Source: Cydia pomonella (taxonomy: Eukaryota > Arthropoda > Insecta > Lepidoptera > Tortricidae). Taken from it: a DNA stretch of 64,000 nucleotides. Of this stretch, positions 1-9,755 are shown one piece after another. The position numbers and the translations under genes were made by a program. Each line of letters starts with the position of its first letter. The first letter of the stretch is position 1. Location: assembly GCF_033807575.1 (NCBI RefSeq), contig NC_084711.1:6758001-6822000 (forward strand). Reading direction: 5' to 3'. A model generated the notes under the pieces. That model was given only the letters and a program-made list of their open reading frames with translations, did not search any database and was not told where the DNA came from.

Positions 1-170
1 AAGTTATTTACATCTCGTGCGCTTTTGAGTCCCTTACTACGCTCAACATTCTAAATTAGAAAATTTATTATAGAATCTTTCGCTTGCACGGGACTCAAAA
101 CAAGCACTCGAAGAAATATCAAACTTTGCTCTCTTGTTGTACAAATAACTATTGTTCACCGACCTCATCG
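1..170. repeat. dispersed repeat, copy 1 (cut by window edge)
   Basis: Shares blocks with 58265-58565 and 61735-62165: TTTGAGTCCC...CGCTCAA, ATCTTTCGCTTGC, and a tail ending TTGT..AAATAACTATT. Spacing between blocks is shared although individual bases have drifted. No coding potential is seen; the class is unknown to me. Confidence 0.45.
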
Positions 171-719
171 ATTCCGATTTCCTTAACGTTACGATTAAAT
201 ATTTAGTAAAGCAAATTACCTGCCCTCTAATGGACACACTTTTCTTTCCTTAAAGGAAATACATTTTAAGTAACTTTTATACGCTTCAATTTAATTACTT
301 TTTATTACAGGTTAGACATTTCGTCCCTTAGTAATTGGTTTTTAAAAACACTTTGTATAATTTAATACTACAAATTATTGGATAACGGACAGGTTCCATT
401 TATAAAAAGCTTTTATTTAACTTACCGTGTCAGTATGTTAGTATATGCGTAGGTGACATCGTCGTTCGATCGAGCTTAAATTTTTATCGTGAAATCATAG
501 CATAGGAATCCGAAGGTAGGAATTCGATGATAAAAACCGGCCAAGAGCATGTCGGGCCACGCTCAGTGCTCAAGCTAAACTGGAGCTTAAAATATAGTAA
601 ATTGTTAACCAAGGGATGAAACGGTACCTTTCACCCGAGTTAAACAAATAGACAAATTTGCATAATCAGTACCTAATTAAAGTAAGTCTTTTTACTATGA
701 AGGGGACACATGTTTTTTT
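171..719. other. AT-rich stretch, nothing recognised
   Basis: No gene, RNA or repeat recognised here. Only short random open frames are present. Confidence 0.5.
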
Positions 720-1052
720 TTCTTTCGGATCGATTATCTCCGAATATATTCACTTTATCAAAAAATGTTTGTTGAAGATCCGTATTAGTTTTGAAAGACC
801 TTTCCAACGATACCCCACAATGTACGGTTGAAGTAAAAAAAATTCACCCCTACTTTACTTGTAGGGGAGGTACCCTAAAAAAATAATAATTTTAGATTTT
901 ATTGTACGACTGTGTCGGCTTTATTGATTTATATAACCATGCCAAATTTCAGCTTTCTAGCACTAACGACCACGGAGCAAAGCCTCGGACAGACAGACAG
1001 ACGGACATGGCGAAACTATAAGGGTTCCTAGTTGACTACGGAACCCTAAAAA
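720..1052 (+). repeat. dispersed repeat with CAGACAGACAGACGGACATGG core and GGAACCCT end
   Basis: Contains the block with GACAGACAGACGGACATGG followed by GCGAAACTATAAGGGTTCC and a terminal ACGGAACCCTAAAA. I recognise this as a common interspersed lepidopteran repeat, present in many degenerate copies. Fragments of the same end recur here at 8990-9030 and probably 25880-25960. Confidence 0.6.
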
Positions 1053-1229
1053 TTAAGGTTTGATATGTTTTCTCCTGTGTTAACTTATTTTACTTCTAAT
1101 AAGGCATTTTCTTATGTAAGTTTACTTTTCATTGCAGGTAAACTTACTTATGGATAAAAAATTCCACCTTTTCTTCGTTAGTTGGATAAAAACAAAATCA
1201 ACATAACCAGATAAATAAAACAAGAGGGT

Positions 1230-1372
1230 TAAGAAAGGACGGTGGCAAACAAGAATACGGCCCACCTGATAGTGAGCAATCACCGAAACCTATGGACGCC
1301 TGCAATTCCAGAGGTGTTACATGTGCGTTGCCGACCGTTTAAAAACCTGTACATTCCTTTTTTGAAGAACCG
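1230..1372 (+). repeat. G-repeat copy 1 (GGTGGCAAACAAG...GCGTTGCCGACC)
   Basis: First of five copies of a roughly 140-180 bp repeat whose conserved blocks are GGTGGCAAACAAGCATACGG, CGCCTGCAACTCCAGAGG and TTACATGCGCGTTGCCGACC. Other copies are at 16420-16555, 35616-35785, 39300-39483 and, inverted, 50226-50362. No tRNA head or long terminal repeat is visible; the class is unresolved. Confidence 0.65.
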
Positions 1373-1439
1373 CACATGCATATGCGTCACAGCAGACAAT
1401 TTTACAACAAAAAGCTAGGTCCTAATAGCTTTATACATG

Positions 1440-1610
1440 CGAATGTTTGAATTATGTATGTATGTATGTATATACTTTATTGTACATTGAAATAAAAACA
1501 CGAAAAACACAGTTACAGAGTAAATTAAATACAACAAAGGCGAACTTATCCCTGTATGGGATCTCTTCCAGTTAACCTTAAATTAATTGAATTATCTTCC
1601 TCAACTAAAC
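1440..1610 (-). mobile_element. LINE 3' end fragment preceded by a (TATG)n tract
   Basis: Read on the minus strand it contains CTGGAAGAGATCCCATACAG, then GGGATAAGTTCGCCTTTGTT and an AT-rich end. This block resembles 23470-23556, 24618-24705 and 57935-58050, which end AATAAAGTTTAAATAAATA. A TATG microsatellite at 1456-1472 marks the end. It is a short 5'-truncated remnant with no intact ORF. Confidence 0.5.
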
Positions 1611-1689
1611 TGTGGCATTTGGTGTTAGAGTATTTTCACCTGGTATCGTCCCTAAAAGGGCTTAAAAGGTGGTAACAGTTATTATGTGA

Positions 1690-1925
1690 GTACTATCGGT
1701 TGCATGAGCTTAAGGCTGCACCCGACGCCAACGGCCTCGCGCGTTTGGGCACAACTCATACTCGTACCCCTTACCGCACCACCCGTTGCAAAAGATCGAT
1801 CGGGCAGAAGTATGCGTTCGAAATAGAATCTCGCTTGCGCGCGAAACGCAGCACAGGTCCGTCTAGCAACACAACTTGCCCCGCACTGACTTTACGTACG
1901 AGAGCGAGGTAAAGGTAGGAACTTA
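1690..1925. other. GC-rich island with a short open frame, unidentified
   Basis: A roughly 230-base segment clearly richer in GC than its surroundings. It contains a 70-codon open frame on the plus strand (1700-1912) of Thr/Arg-rich composition (TTHTRTPYRTTRCKRS). I recognise no domain, and the composition does not look like a folded protein. It could be a repeat fragment or a regulatory CpG-rich patch. Confidence 0.25.
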
Positions 1926-2440
1926 GGTGGGGTTAAGGCTTACATTTTTATGAATTTGCAAAAAGGAAGAAAACCAAATCATTTTACAGTGTTTTGTGCG
2001 AAAGATTATAAAATTTAATATATTTTCTAAAAAACGTTGCAGTAGTAATAAGGTTACAACTGAAAGAAATAGGAGTGACTTCAATATTGTTTTCTTCACT
2101 TATTTAAATGAATATTTTTTCCGCTCAGAAAGTGTCATATTCAATATAAAAAATTGTTCAGAATAACTTAGTTTTACGGTATTCTGCAAGAGGAGGAGCC
2201 TTAACGATTACGACGACATAGGCTTCGGCAGGGCTAGTATGTAATAAATTAGCGTAACAAGCGCCTGTAAAGGCAAACGCATACCTCTTCCCATTCCGAG
2301 CCATCCGCGACCATGAGGCTAATTCTCATTTGACAATTTGTTACTAATTTTGATACGACCTTGACTGTGACCACCAATCAGCGTTAAAGGCTCACGCTGG
2401 TTGCTGCTGACGAAATGCAATTTACTATTGCAGCATGGTT
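1926..2440. other. AT-rich stretch, nothing recognised
   Basis: No gene or clear repeat seen. Confidence 0.4.
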
Positions 2441-2533
2441 GCATTTTTATCGCTTGTCATTATACCCGTCACTTTCGCACTTACATACTTGTTAGAAAGT
2501 GACAGACATGGTGACAAATGATAAAAGAGCCGA
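2441..2533. mobile_element. short MITE-like hairpin (TTTATC.CTTGTCA ends), copy 1
   Basis: Ends TTTTTATCGCTTGTCA and TGACAAATGATAAAA are imperfect inverted repeats around a core with GTCACTTTCGCACTTACATA. The same element is at 26425-26522 (inverted) and 50022-50128 (nested in another MITE). It is non-coding, under 120 bp, and typical of a non-autonomous DNA element. Confidence 0.6.
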
Positions 2534-2599
2534 CCATCTTGGCCCTACTGGAGTAATCTCATAAGGAATTTCGCTCGCACTTATTGAAGCGTGTGAGAT

Positions 2600-2737
2600 G
2601 CCTGCATGCCAATATGCCAATCGTTTACTATCCGTATCGAACGAAACACAACTGTCTCAGTCACACTAATATGGAAGAGTAATAGTGAGAGATGACTACG
2701 CTACGGAGCGTAAACGATTGGCTTGTTGGCTAGGCAC
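2600..2737. mobile_element. single copy of the CGTAAACGATTGGC hairpin element
   Basis: Carries GCCAATCGTTTACTATCCG at one side and GCGTAAACGATTGGCTTG at the other, forming an inverted pair, with the shared internal block GAAACACAACTGTCTCAGTC. It is a solo relative of the units tandemly arrayed at 38387-38811. Confidence 0.5.
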
Positions 2738-2814
2738 CCTGGGGACCTAACCTAGATAACAATAATTGATCGAAAACGCCAATTGAAACTTCAATAATGT
2801 ATGGAAATACATTA

Positions 2815-2930
2815 CACACAAAAGTGATATTATTGCAACCAAAAATCGTCACTTTTGACACTGACAGATCGAGATCATACCGCTGTGACTTCTTATTATA
2901 GTTATTATAATAAGCATTGTTCGAATCGAG
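2815..2930. repeat. degenerate hairpin repeat (AAAGTGATATT...TCACTTTTGACACTGACAGATC)
   Basis: Contains an imperfect inverted pair AAAAGTGATATT / AATCGTCACTTTTG followed by ACACTGACAGATC. It shares these blocks with the better preserved hairpin at 14961-15110. Non-coding. Confidence 0.4.
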
Positions 2931-3099
2931 CTGATAGACACGTTCCTTTTTGCATAAGATATAAGCAGCACATTTTTCAATGACAGCTAAATTGCGACTG
3001 TTTTACGGTGGACGAGTATGGCCATAATATGGCCATGTTGCGGCGACACGCGCCACGCCTCCGTCAGATATCTAGTACCTTCTATGATCTGAGTGTCAA

Positions 3100-3352
3100 C
3101 CCGATTCATTTTTAGCGTTCCTTACCCAAAAGGTAACGGGACCCTATTACTAAGACTCCGCTGTCCGTCCGTCTGTCTGTCTATCCGTCTGTCACCAGGC
3201 CTGGTCTGTGGCCAGGTCTGGTCTCATGAACCGTGATAGTTAGACAATTAATTTTCAAAGATGATGTATTTCTGTTGCCGATATAACAACAAATACTAAA
3301 AAGTACGGAAACCTCGGCGGGCGACTCCGACTCGCACTTGTCCGGTTTTCTC
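3100..3352 (-). repeat. dispersed repeat with GTCCGTCCGTCTGTCTGTC core, copy 1
   Basis: Contains a CCGTCCGTCTGTCTGTC run and ends with TCGGCGGGCGACTCCGACTC and GCACTTGTCCGGTTTT. This matches, inverted, the ends of the copy at 30488-30785, so the pair defines one repeat family. A short internal CCAGGCCTGG duplication is present. Confidence 0.55.
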
Positions 3353-5100
3353 TTTTCGTTTGGCGTTAGTCATGTACGCTTGTTATCTTGGCCAAGCCCC
3401 CTGATAACACATCTCGAGATAGTATCAAAATAAGATGAAAACCATAACAGATTGGTAAATCAGAACCGGTCTCATGGATGTTGCTGGCTTGATTTAGTGC
3501 ATCGTGTAATAGGCCGCATTGTAGCTGTTAACCCAGTTCGCTTGATTAAACCGGATTTAGTCCGCTGCGAACTTACATGAGATGTGTGTTAATATGTGAT
3601 CAAGTTTAGGTATACATTAGCTGAGACAGTTTTCATCGTAAATATACCCATGTCGTGGACAAGTCATAGATTTAAATCATGTCATGAAATGTCATTTTTT
3701 GATACTTTCATGATATCGTTAGATAGGTTTGACTTTCATAATGTGGCTAACCAATCATTAATAACCATAAATATTTACTTACTCGTATTCCAATTATGAG
3801 TATCCACCTTTTCGGAAGTCAAAAATGTTCAATAAGTCAAAAAGTACGTACCTATAATTTTAACTGTGATATTATTTTAACGTAAAACTTAACAATTTTT
3901 GTATTTTTGCCATATATCTAATTTATAAAATATTTCAGGATTGCTTTGCGCACTTAATCTCATCTCAAGTTTATAAAATTTTAAAAACTTCTAGATAAAT
4001 ATCTCATTACTAACGGTAATGGTACTTCTTCTTATGCACTAACCTAAAAGCGAATTGAAAAGAAGTATGCCCGGTAACCAATTGCGAGAATACTTCGAAT
4101 GAAGGTATGAATTTTAAAGGAAACGAAATTGAAACGGAGATTGCGCTGAACCTCGTTCAGATGTTAGTAGTCTTTCAATTTTCTCACTTCGGCGTACTCT
4201 TAAATTGTTTCTACTAACTTCTATTTATGTGAACTATCAAGCTGGAAGTCCTGGCTAGACTTTGTTCATCTTTTATTTACGTAGGTACAAGCTTGCAGAT
4301 CTTAATCTCGCAAAATGGCAAATGCTTCGTTGGTATTATCAATATTGGAATGTTAATTTGAAATTGGTGTAATGTTTATTGAAGACACCGTAAAATAGTA
4401 AGTAAATAATAAATGTGGATTTGTTTTTTTAGACCTAGTTCTTGAAACTATATAAATAAATACCACATTTTCTTTAAGCACATAATCTCGATTATGGAGG
4501 CAGATTTCTAAGTCTGCATTCAAAGACATTGGATCTTTACAGACATACAGCCAGCCAGTTGGTGATAATAAAATAGTAAAGAAATAAATGAAATCACTGT
4601 AAATCTCTGTACTTACGTAAAAAATGCTATAATTCAAGCCTCAATGCCTTATGTCGACAGCCGAAAATAGTATTAAAGATATAACTTAATCTAACCTATT
4701 TCGCCCTCTTATACTGACCCACATATATACGTCCTATACTCTAAACAGTGTTTATCAGTTTGGTAAGGCTGAAACACAAACAGAACTCTCACACTTCCAC
4801 AATCGGATGAAACTTACCCAGAGAGTTCCGGTCACCGGTTACAAATCAAAAGCTAAAGTCAAATATCCGGACTTTCACTTCTACAACATCTTAACTTGCC
4901 TTTCAACTAATTCACTTAAGCTCGTTCTAATATTGTCTATAGATCGGGTTGTTCAGTGTTTGTCCATTGTTAGAAGTTTGGGAAATAGGTCTTGTTCGGG
5001 TGCGATGAGTTTTACATTTGAACGTTTCAAGGACGTGCCCATGTTTGTTTAGACCCTGCTACATTTAGGAGGTAAGCCGATAACTGGTTTAAATTCCAAA
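3353..5100. other. gene-free AT-rich stretch
   Basis: Only short open frames are present (up to 94 codons at 4353-4637, minus), with AT-driven composition and no recognised domain. No RNA or repeat was identified. It lies downstream of the Tctex1-like gene. Confidence 0.4.
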
Positions 5101-5104
5101 ATTC

Positions 5105-5110
5105 TTTATT
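5105..5110 (-). promoter_or_regulatory. poly(A) signal of the Tctex1-like gene
   Basis: AATAAA on the minus strand about 186 bases after the stop codon, in the context GCTAATAAAGAA. It is the first canonical hexamer downstream of the stop and gives a 3' UTR of about 0.2 kb, with cleavage expected 10-30 bases further on. Confidence 0.6.
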
Positions 5111-5295
5111 AGCCATATTAAAAATTCACCAAATTATAAGTAAATCAATCAACTAAACAAAGTAACACCTGTCCTGCGCCTACTGTCTCAAGTGACCTCG
5201 CTTAATACATGACCGCTTTGAAATCAAAGCGCGTGAACAGGGGTTGAAACAATGTATCCCGTCGTCGTAAATATAAAAGGGAGGTTAAGTAAGCT

Positions 5296-5532
5296 TTAAT
5301 CAAGATAGATAGCGAACGCAGTGACCTGGATAGCGGCAGTAGTGGTTACTCGCTGCACGTCGACGTAGGTGTCTCTGTCGTGGTCCCAGAGGAAAGTGAT
5401 GGCGTTGTTGTAACATTGGGCACGGCGCTGGTAAATAGTGACGACGATTATGAAGCGATAACGATGGTATTCCATGGTTTTCATCTCGCGCATGATCTCG
5501 CATGATAGACGTAAGGCTAGTGCCGGAGATTC
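5296..5532 (-). CDS. Tctex1-like gene, terminal coding exon 3
   Basis: 78 codons plus TAA (5298-5296). The acceptor is GATTTTTTCTAG|GAATCT (AG at 5534-5533), phase 0. It encodes ESPALALRLSCEIMREMK, then the core beta strands around YRFIIVVTIYQ and TFLWDHDRD, and stops directly after FAIYLD, as Tctex1 proteins do. The first methionine in this exon (5493) is internal and is not the start. Confidence 0.87.
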   Translation of the reverse strand, partial: ESPALALRLSCEIMREMKTMEYHRYRFIIVVTIYQRRAQCYNNAITFLWDHDRDTYVDVQRVTTTAAIQVTAFAIYLD

Positions 5533-8500
5533 CTAGAAAAAATCACCATGTTTTGTTAAATTTATCACTTTGCTACTTAAATATTTAATTTGTAAAGAAT
5601 AACGGTCTAATAAGGTCTTTGTTACGCAATGTAGGACATAAATAATTGTTGACACACTTTTTCCACTTTTTTCTTATAAAAATCATTAGAGCATATGAGC
5701 ATTAAGGTTTGCATTCACTATTAAAGTACCTTGGCTAATTATTTTGTTCGGTACTTATAGGATTAAACAAAGGTTGCACACATAAAACAAGCGACGATAA
5801 CGTTACAAGGGCACAGCCTTGCCCGGATTATTCTGGATTAGTAGGGACAAACGTCCAAGTTTTGAATGTTAAACGAGAAAGTGTCAGTTATCCACGCTGC
5901 GATAAAAAATCGCGTAATTATCTGAAGCATTATATGAGAAGAATCAAACTTGATTTCTCACTAGAAATATCAAGGCAGCAAAATAATGAGCGTTGCCTTA
6001 ATTAAACTACCTATCTTTTCCACTGGAGGCTAATACAAATTTTAAAAATTGTACATTTTTGACCTTGACTTTATACAATCTTAACACGACTCTAGGTGTT
6101 ACTCTCTATGCGTGACAAGTTCGAGCAAGGTTCTTAGTGACATGACTCCCCAATGCAATTTACGCTTACTAATCAGCGTGACAGATCGTCAAGGTAACAT
6201 GACAAGATCAAAATCTTTACAAATTATTAAATTAGAATCGGTATCATAACGTAATAGCAGAATATATTACCTGAACATTATACTTATGGCCTGTAAAGTT
6301 TTCGTCGAGCAGCTCGTCAATGACCTTCTGAACCTCAGCCTCTTTGACTTTGTGTGTGGGCTCGAGCTGGTACGTCGGAAAATACACCAAGGCGGGCCGT
6401 TTGAATTCAATGCCCAACTGAAAAAGTGGTAAGTGACAATACGCAAACAAATGGGGTAGGTACTAGAACCAAGGGGTTTATTCATATTATTTATAGTAAT
6501 AAAGTAGGTATAGTTCGCAACAGAAAAAGTTCAGCAGGCGTCGTATTAAAATATTTATTATTAAGATAAACAGAGTATGTGCAGGACATTTTGAAGAACT
6601 CACCGCTCATTTCCCGAAAGGTATTAGACTAATAATATTAGTCCACCAACTGTGAAGTTGGATGGGTTACCATGGCAACACACTAATAATATTAGACTAA
6701 TCTCGTTCGACAAATTGGCCTCAGGGGCCCATTTCTTGAACAGTGTTAGTTTAATATGAATATTGTATTGCTTTGGTAACCCAAATGATTTGACAGTTGG
6801 TGGACTAATATTATTACTCTAATACCGTTCGGGAAATAGGCCCTTGATCAAAGATATTCAAGTTATTTTGGGCCATAGTTAGGAGCATTTGGGATAGCTC
6901 TATAGAGAGCGATAAAAATCTACTACAAAATGGAGTATCGGGACAAACCTTACTGGTTTAACGATACTTAGGGCCTGTTTCACAATGTCCAAGTAAAGTA
7001 TTGGATAACTAATTAACAAGTAAATTACCTGCCGATAAAACTTCCTGCAACTTAACACTAGCTTATTTGAAGATTGTGAAACGCCATCGATGACTTTATT
7101 CGTCAGATAAATGGCAAGTAGCTTATTCCGGACTTTACTTGGACATTGTGAAACAGGCCCTTATTAAATTAGTTTAGATATAGTTTTTGTAATTATCTAC
7201 CTAAATAAAAAAATAAAAAAGAAAGATGGTTTTACGGTACTCACTAATATTTGATTTCAATTCACTAGAAAACCGCACGTGTTCGCGTAATACTCGTATT
7301 AGAAATTTGTTTTCTAATACGAGCCATCGACCACACTTGGCCACACTTGGCTCACAATACCTGGACCTTATTGAACAGTTATAAGGTCTACCGATGGTCA
7401 AATAAGAGTGTTGCTGCTAGTATAGTCGCCATCATATATATCGGAGCGGCCAAAAATATGTGAACACGCACTCTAGCGCCTTGAGAATAGAGGCGTGTTC
7501 AGATATTTGTGAGCACCCTGACCGCTCCGATATATCTGATGGCGACTGTATGAACCTCGCGTTCAGTTTTAACTTGAAATAACGAGCTGTAATTGCCTGA
7601 TGGGTTTGCTTTTTAACTAACATTACCAAGAGCGTTAAAGTAATATATTGCAACCACAATTATATATTTACGGCAATGCAGCTAAGTAATTGTGAAGTAA
7701 ATATTTAACCCCTTGAACGACGAGCACCTTAAAGGCGATAAGTTGTCGCGTTCATAGCACAAATAACGCTAATGAATGTAATGTTAATGATTTCAAGTAT
7801 TTTCTGTTATTGATTTGTAATTAAAACGATTGATGAAATTGACATAAATTTGAGGGTCTCACGGTAACGATGTATACAAACAAAAAGTGTAGGGAACGTC
7901 AAAGGTTTTTTTAATAATAAGGCAATCACTGCATTTATATTCTAGACTTTTATGTGTATATTATAGTACAAGATCAACAAGTAGGTACTTTTATAGACCA
8001 TAAGTCTAGATTAGAACCATCTGAACCGAATAGTAGATTTAAAATGCAATAACTTTCTAATAATCGAGTTTATTTTTTTGCATTAGAAAGAAGGGAAGCA
8101 ATCTTGATGTGTATTATTATTAAAAAAATAAGTCGCGGCAAATATGTAGCAATCATAAATCATATACGATTATTTCCATTCTTTTGCTTTCATTAAATAT
8201 ATTTTTTCAAGCGTTTTCAATAATTTCCAAAAAAGACATGTCAAGATTGTTTACCCTTTGCTTAAGGCTAAAAAAATGAATTATAGATTAGGAAATGTAA
8301 AAAGCTTTCACGCTGTGTTCGAGATGGATCGCATGCTGTAGTCAGTCTATCGCGGTTATCAGTCTGATGCGAATTCGCATGTCGCTCCGGTATATAAGCG
8401 TGACAGCACTACGCGGCCCGGGTATAAAGCGATGTCCCGCTCGCATACTGGAATTCGTATCCGATGTGAAGACCGCCTAAGCCCGTCTCGCGCGGGACGT

Positions 8501-8751
8501 TCATTTTTTTGCTGTGTAAACGCGCGTTTGCTGGACCCGGCTTTATGCTTGGCTTCGACTTCTATCAGGGAAGGTAACAAAGCTGTTCTTACCTGTGAAG
8601 TTCTAGGCCCAGCCGCTGTAATGCCAGGCACTCTCCCAAAGCCGTATGATTGCCGCCTCACCCTCATCTTGCTGAAAGATTTTTCTCCAAGGGCTGCCTT
8701 GCTTGCACCTTCGTGTATAGACAATCTACTTTTTCTTTGTTGGTCACCCAT
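5296..8751 (-). CDS. Tctex1-type dynein light chain (DYNLT5/TCTEX1D1-like), complete three-exon gene
   Basis: Spliced gene; coding segments are 8751-8593, 6417-6271 and 5532-5296, totalling 543 bases (180 codons plus stop). Residues 1-53 form a basic, Ser/Arg-rich, probably disordered N-terminus. Residues 54-180 are a Tctex1 fold: the YQLEP motif opens the domain, then a helix rich in charged residues, HRYRFIIVVTIYQ (beta strand of the dimer interface), a TFLWDHDRDTYVDV strand, and a final FAIYLD strand that ends the protein. The length matches the roughly 180-residue DYNLT5/TCTEX1D1 class rather than the shorter (about 113-residue) DYNLT1/3. Members of this family are small homodimeric subunits linking dynein motors to cargo or to cilia and flagella; which role applies here cannot be read from the sequence. 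Both introns are GT-AG and phase 0. The start is the first ATG of an uninterrupted frame running into a good donor. No 5' UTR exon was identified. I am confident of the family but not of the exact orthologue. Confidence 0.88.
6271..6417 (-). CDS. Tctex1-like gene, coding exon 2
   Basis: 49 codons, phase 0 at both ends. The acceptor is CACTTTTTCAG|TTGGGC (AG at 6419-6418) after a pyrimidine tract, and the donor is CAG|GTAATA (GT at 6270-6269). It encodes LGIEFKRPALVYFPTYQLEP followed by the charged helix ending HKYNVQ. The YQLEP motif is the usual opening of Tctex1 domains of the DYNLT2/DYNLT5 type. Confidence 0.87.
6605..6843. mobile_element. MITE with long terminal inverted repeats, inside intron 1 of the Tctex1-like gene
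   Basis: The left end TTTCCCGAAAGGTATTAGAC continues into TAATAATATTAGTCCACCAA. It is mirrored at the right by TTGGTGGACTAATATTATTA and GTCTAATACCG-like sequence ending TTCGGGAAAT. Arms are about 45 bases and the element has no ORF. It lies between exons 1 and 2, so it is presumably spliced out. Confidence 0.75.
6971..7160. mobile_element. MITE with GGGCCTGTTTCACAATGTCC ends and TTA target duplication
   Basis: The terminal inverted repeats GGGCCTGTTTCACAATGTCC / GGACATTGTGAAACAGGCCC are exact over 20 bases and extend further. The flanks are TTA (6968-6970) and TTA (7161-7163). A 3-bp TWA duplication is what PIF/Harbinger transposases make, so this is probably a non-autonomous Harbinger-type element. 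It lies within intron 1 of the Tctex1-like gene. Confidence 0.82.
7421..7550. mobile_element. palindromic MITE (TAGTCGCCATCA...TGATGGCGACTG)
   Basis: The arms TATAGTCGCCATCATATATA / TATATCTGATGGCGACTGTA continue inward through ATCGGAGCGG / CCGCTCCGAT and GAACACGC / GCGTGTTC. The whole 130 bases folds into one hairpin. Non-coding; third MITE in intron 1 of the Tctex1-like gene. Confidence 0.75.
7551..8590. other. remaining intron 1 sequence
   Basis: AT-rich intronic sequence; nothing else recognised. Confidence 0.4.
8593..8751 (-). CDS. Tctex1-like gene, coding exon 1 (N-terminus)
   Basis: 53 codons from ATG at 8751-8749, beginning MGDQQRKSRLS and ending GPRTSQ. The donor is CAG|GTAAGA with GT at 8592-8591, close to consensus. 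The exon is visibly richer in G and C than the surrounding DNA. The open frame continues 78 codons beyond the donor (to 8359), which is why a single-ORF reading gives a misleading 130-residue product. The long plus-strand open frame over the same bases (8432-8770) is its antisense shadow. Confidence 0.82.
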
Positions 8752-9144
8752 TATTATGATATATATATGAAATAATTTGAATGATTTTTATCTAATGTTA
8801 ATAAAGGTTCGTAATTTCTCTTGAGCTCTATAATATGAGATTCTGATATAATAATGTAATATTTTAATTTGACAACTTCACAGAGGAAATTTCCATCTGA
8901 CAGCTTTGATAGGTAGATGATCGTAGATGATTCACAAAAAAGGTATTTATGCCATTTTATAAAAGTGTACGATAAAGAATATTTTAGCGTTCCATAGTCC
9001 ACTAGGAACCCTTATAGTTTCGCCATTCGTTTATATGTCCATGATGACTATCCGCGGCGTTGCTCCATGATCGATACGAGAAAGCTGTAATTTGACATAG
9101 GTATATAAAGCAACCACGCCCACAAAACGATCTATCTTCCTCTT

Positions 9145-9700
9145 CCTCGCGTTGTCCCGGCATTTTTGCGACGGTCCATGGGAGCATCGGGTCCGCTTGG
9201 CAACTAATAATAATAATAATAATTTAGCCTATATACGTCCCACTGCTGGGCACAGGCCTCCTCTCATGCGAGAGGGCTCGGGCTATAGTTCCCACGCTAG
9301 CCCAATGCGGGTTGGGGACTTCACATACACCTTTGAATTTCTTCGCAGATGTATGCAGGTTTCCTCACGATGTTTCCCTTCACCGAAAAGCTAGTGGTAA
9401 ATATCAAATGACATTTTGTACATAAGTTCCGAAAAAACTCATTGGTACGAGCCAGGATTTGAACCCGCGACCTACGGATTGAAAGTCGGACGTCATATCC
9501 ACTCGGCTACCACCGCTTGGCAACTAATCTCGAGAATTTAAAGTAGGCACTTTACGAAAGCGACTGCCATCTGACCTTTCAACCCCGAGGGTCAAACAGC
9601 CTTATTGTGATTAGTCCGGCATCCTCACGATGTTTTCCTTCACCGAAAAGCGACTGATGAATATCAAATAATATTTTGATCATACCGACAAAATGATAAT
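9145..9700. repeat. older SINE-like repeat (GTTGTCCCGGCATTTTTGCG), split by a younger SINE
   Basis: Left part 9145-9192 (GTTGTCCCGGCA..., CATGGGAGCATCGGGTCC) and right part 9529-9700 (CGAAAGCGACTGCCATCTGA, TTTTCCTTCACCGAAAAGCG). Joined across the insertion they match the order I know for this abundant lepidopteran repeat. A short copy of the left part is at 48910-48972. Confidence 0.65.
9209..9512 (-). mobile_element. tRNA-derived SINE, full length with 16-bp target duplication
   Basis: On the minus strand it starts with a tRNA-like head: A box TAGCCGAGTGG and B box GGTTCAAATCC (complement of 9455-9465). A body follows (containing on the plus strand CCCACTGCTGGGCACAGGCC), and it ends in an (ATT)n-type tail at 9209-9224. 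Identical 16-base flanks CCGCTTGGCAACTAAT lie at 9193-9208 and 9513-9528. This is a complete LINE-mobilised insertion into the older repeat. Confidence 0.85.
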
Positions 9701-9755
9701 ATAAAAAAATAAAAATAAACTTTTTGGGTACCTCTCCTAGACGTAAAGTAGGGAT

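Noticed and set aside
8432..8770. 112-codon plus-strand open frame at 8.4-8.8 kb
   Set aside because: Antisense of Tctex1 exon 1 and its adjoining intron. The minus strand has the start, donor and matching next exon.
9455..9512. Possible tRNA gene on the minus strand (A and B boxes)
   Set aside because: Boxes belong to a SINE head. There is no acceptor-stem pairing, and the sequence runs into the SINE body and tail.
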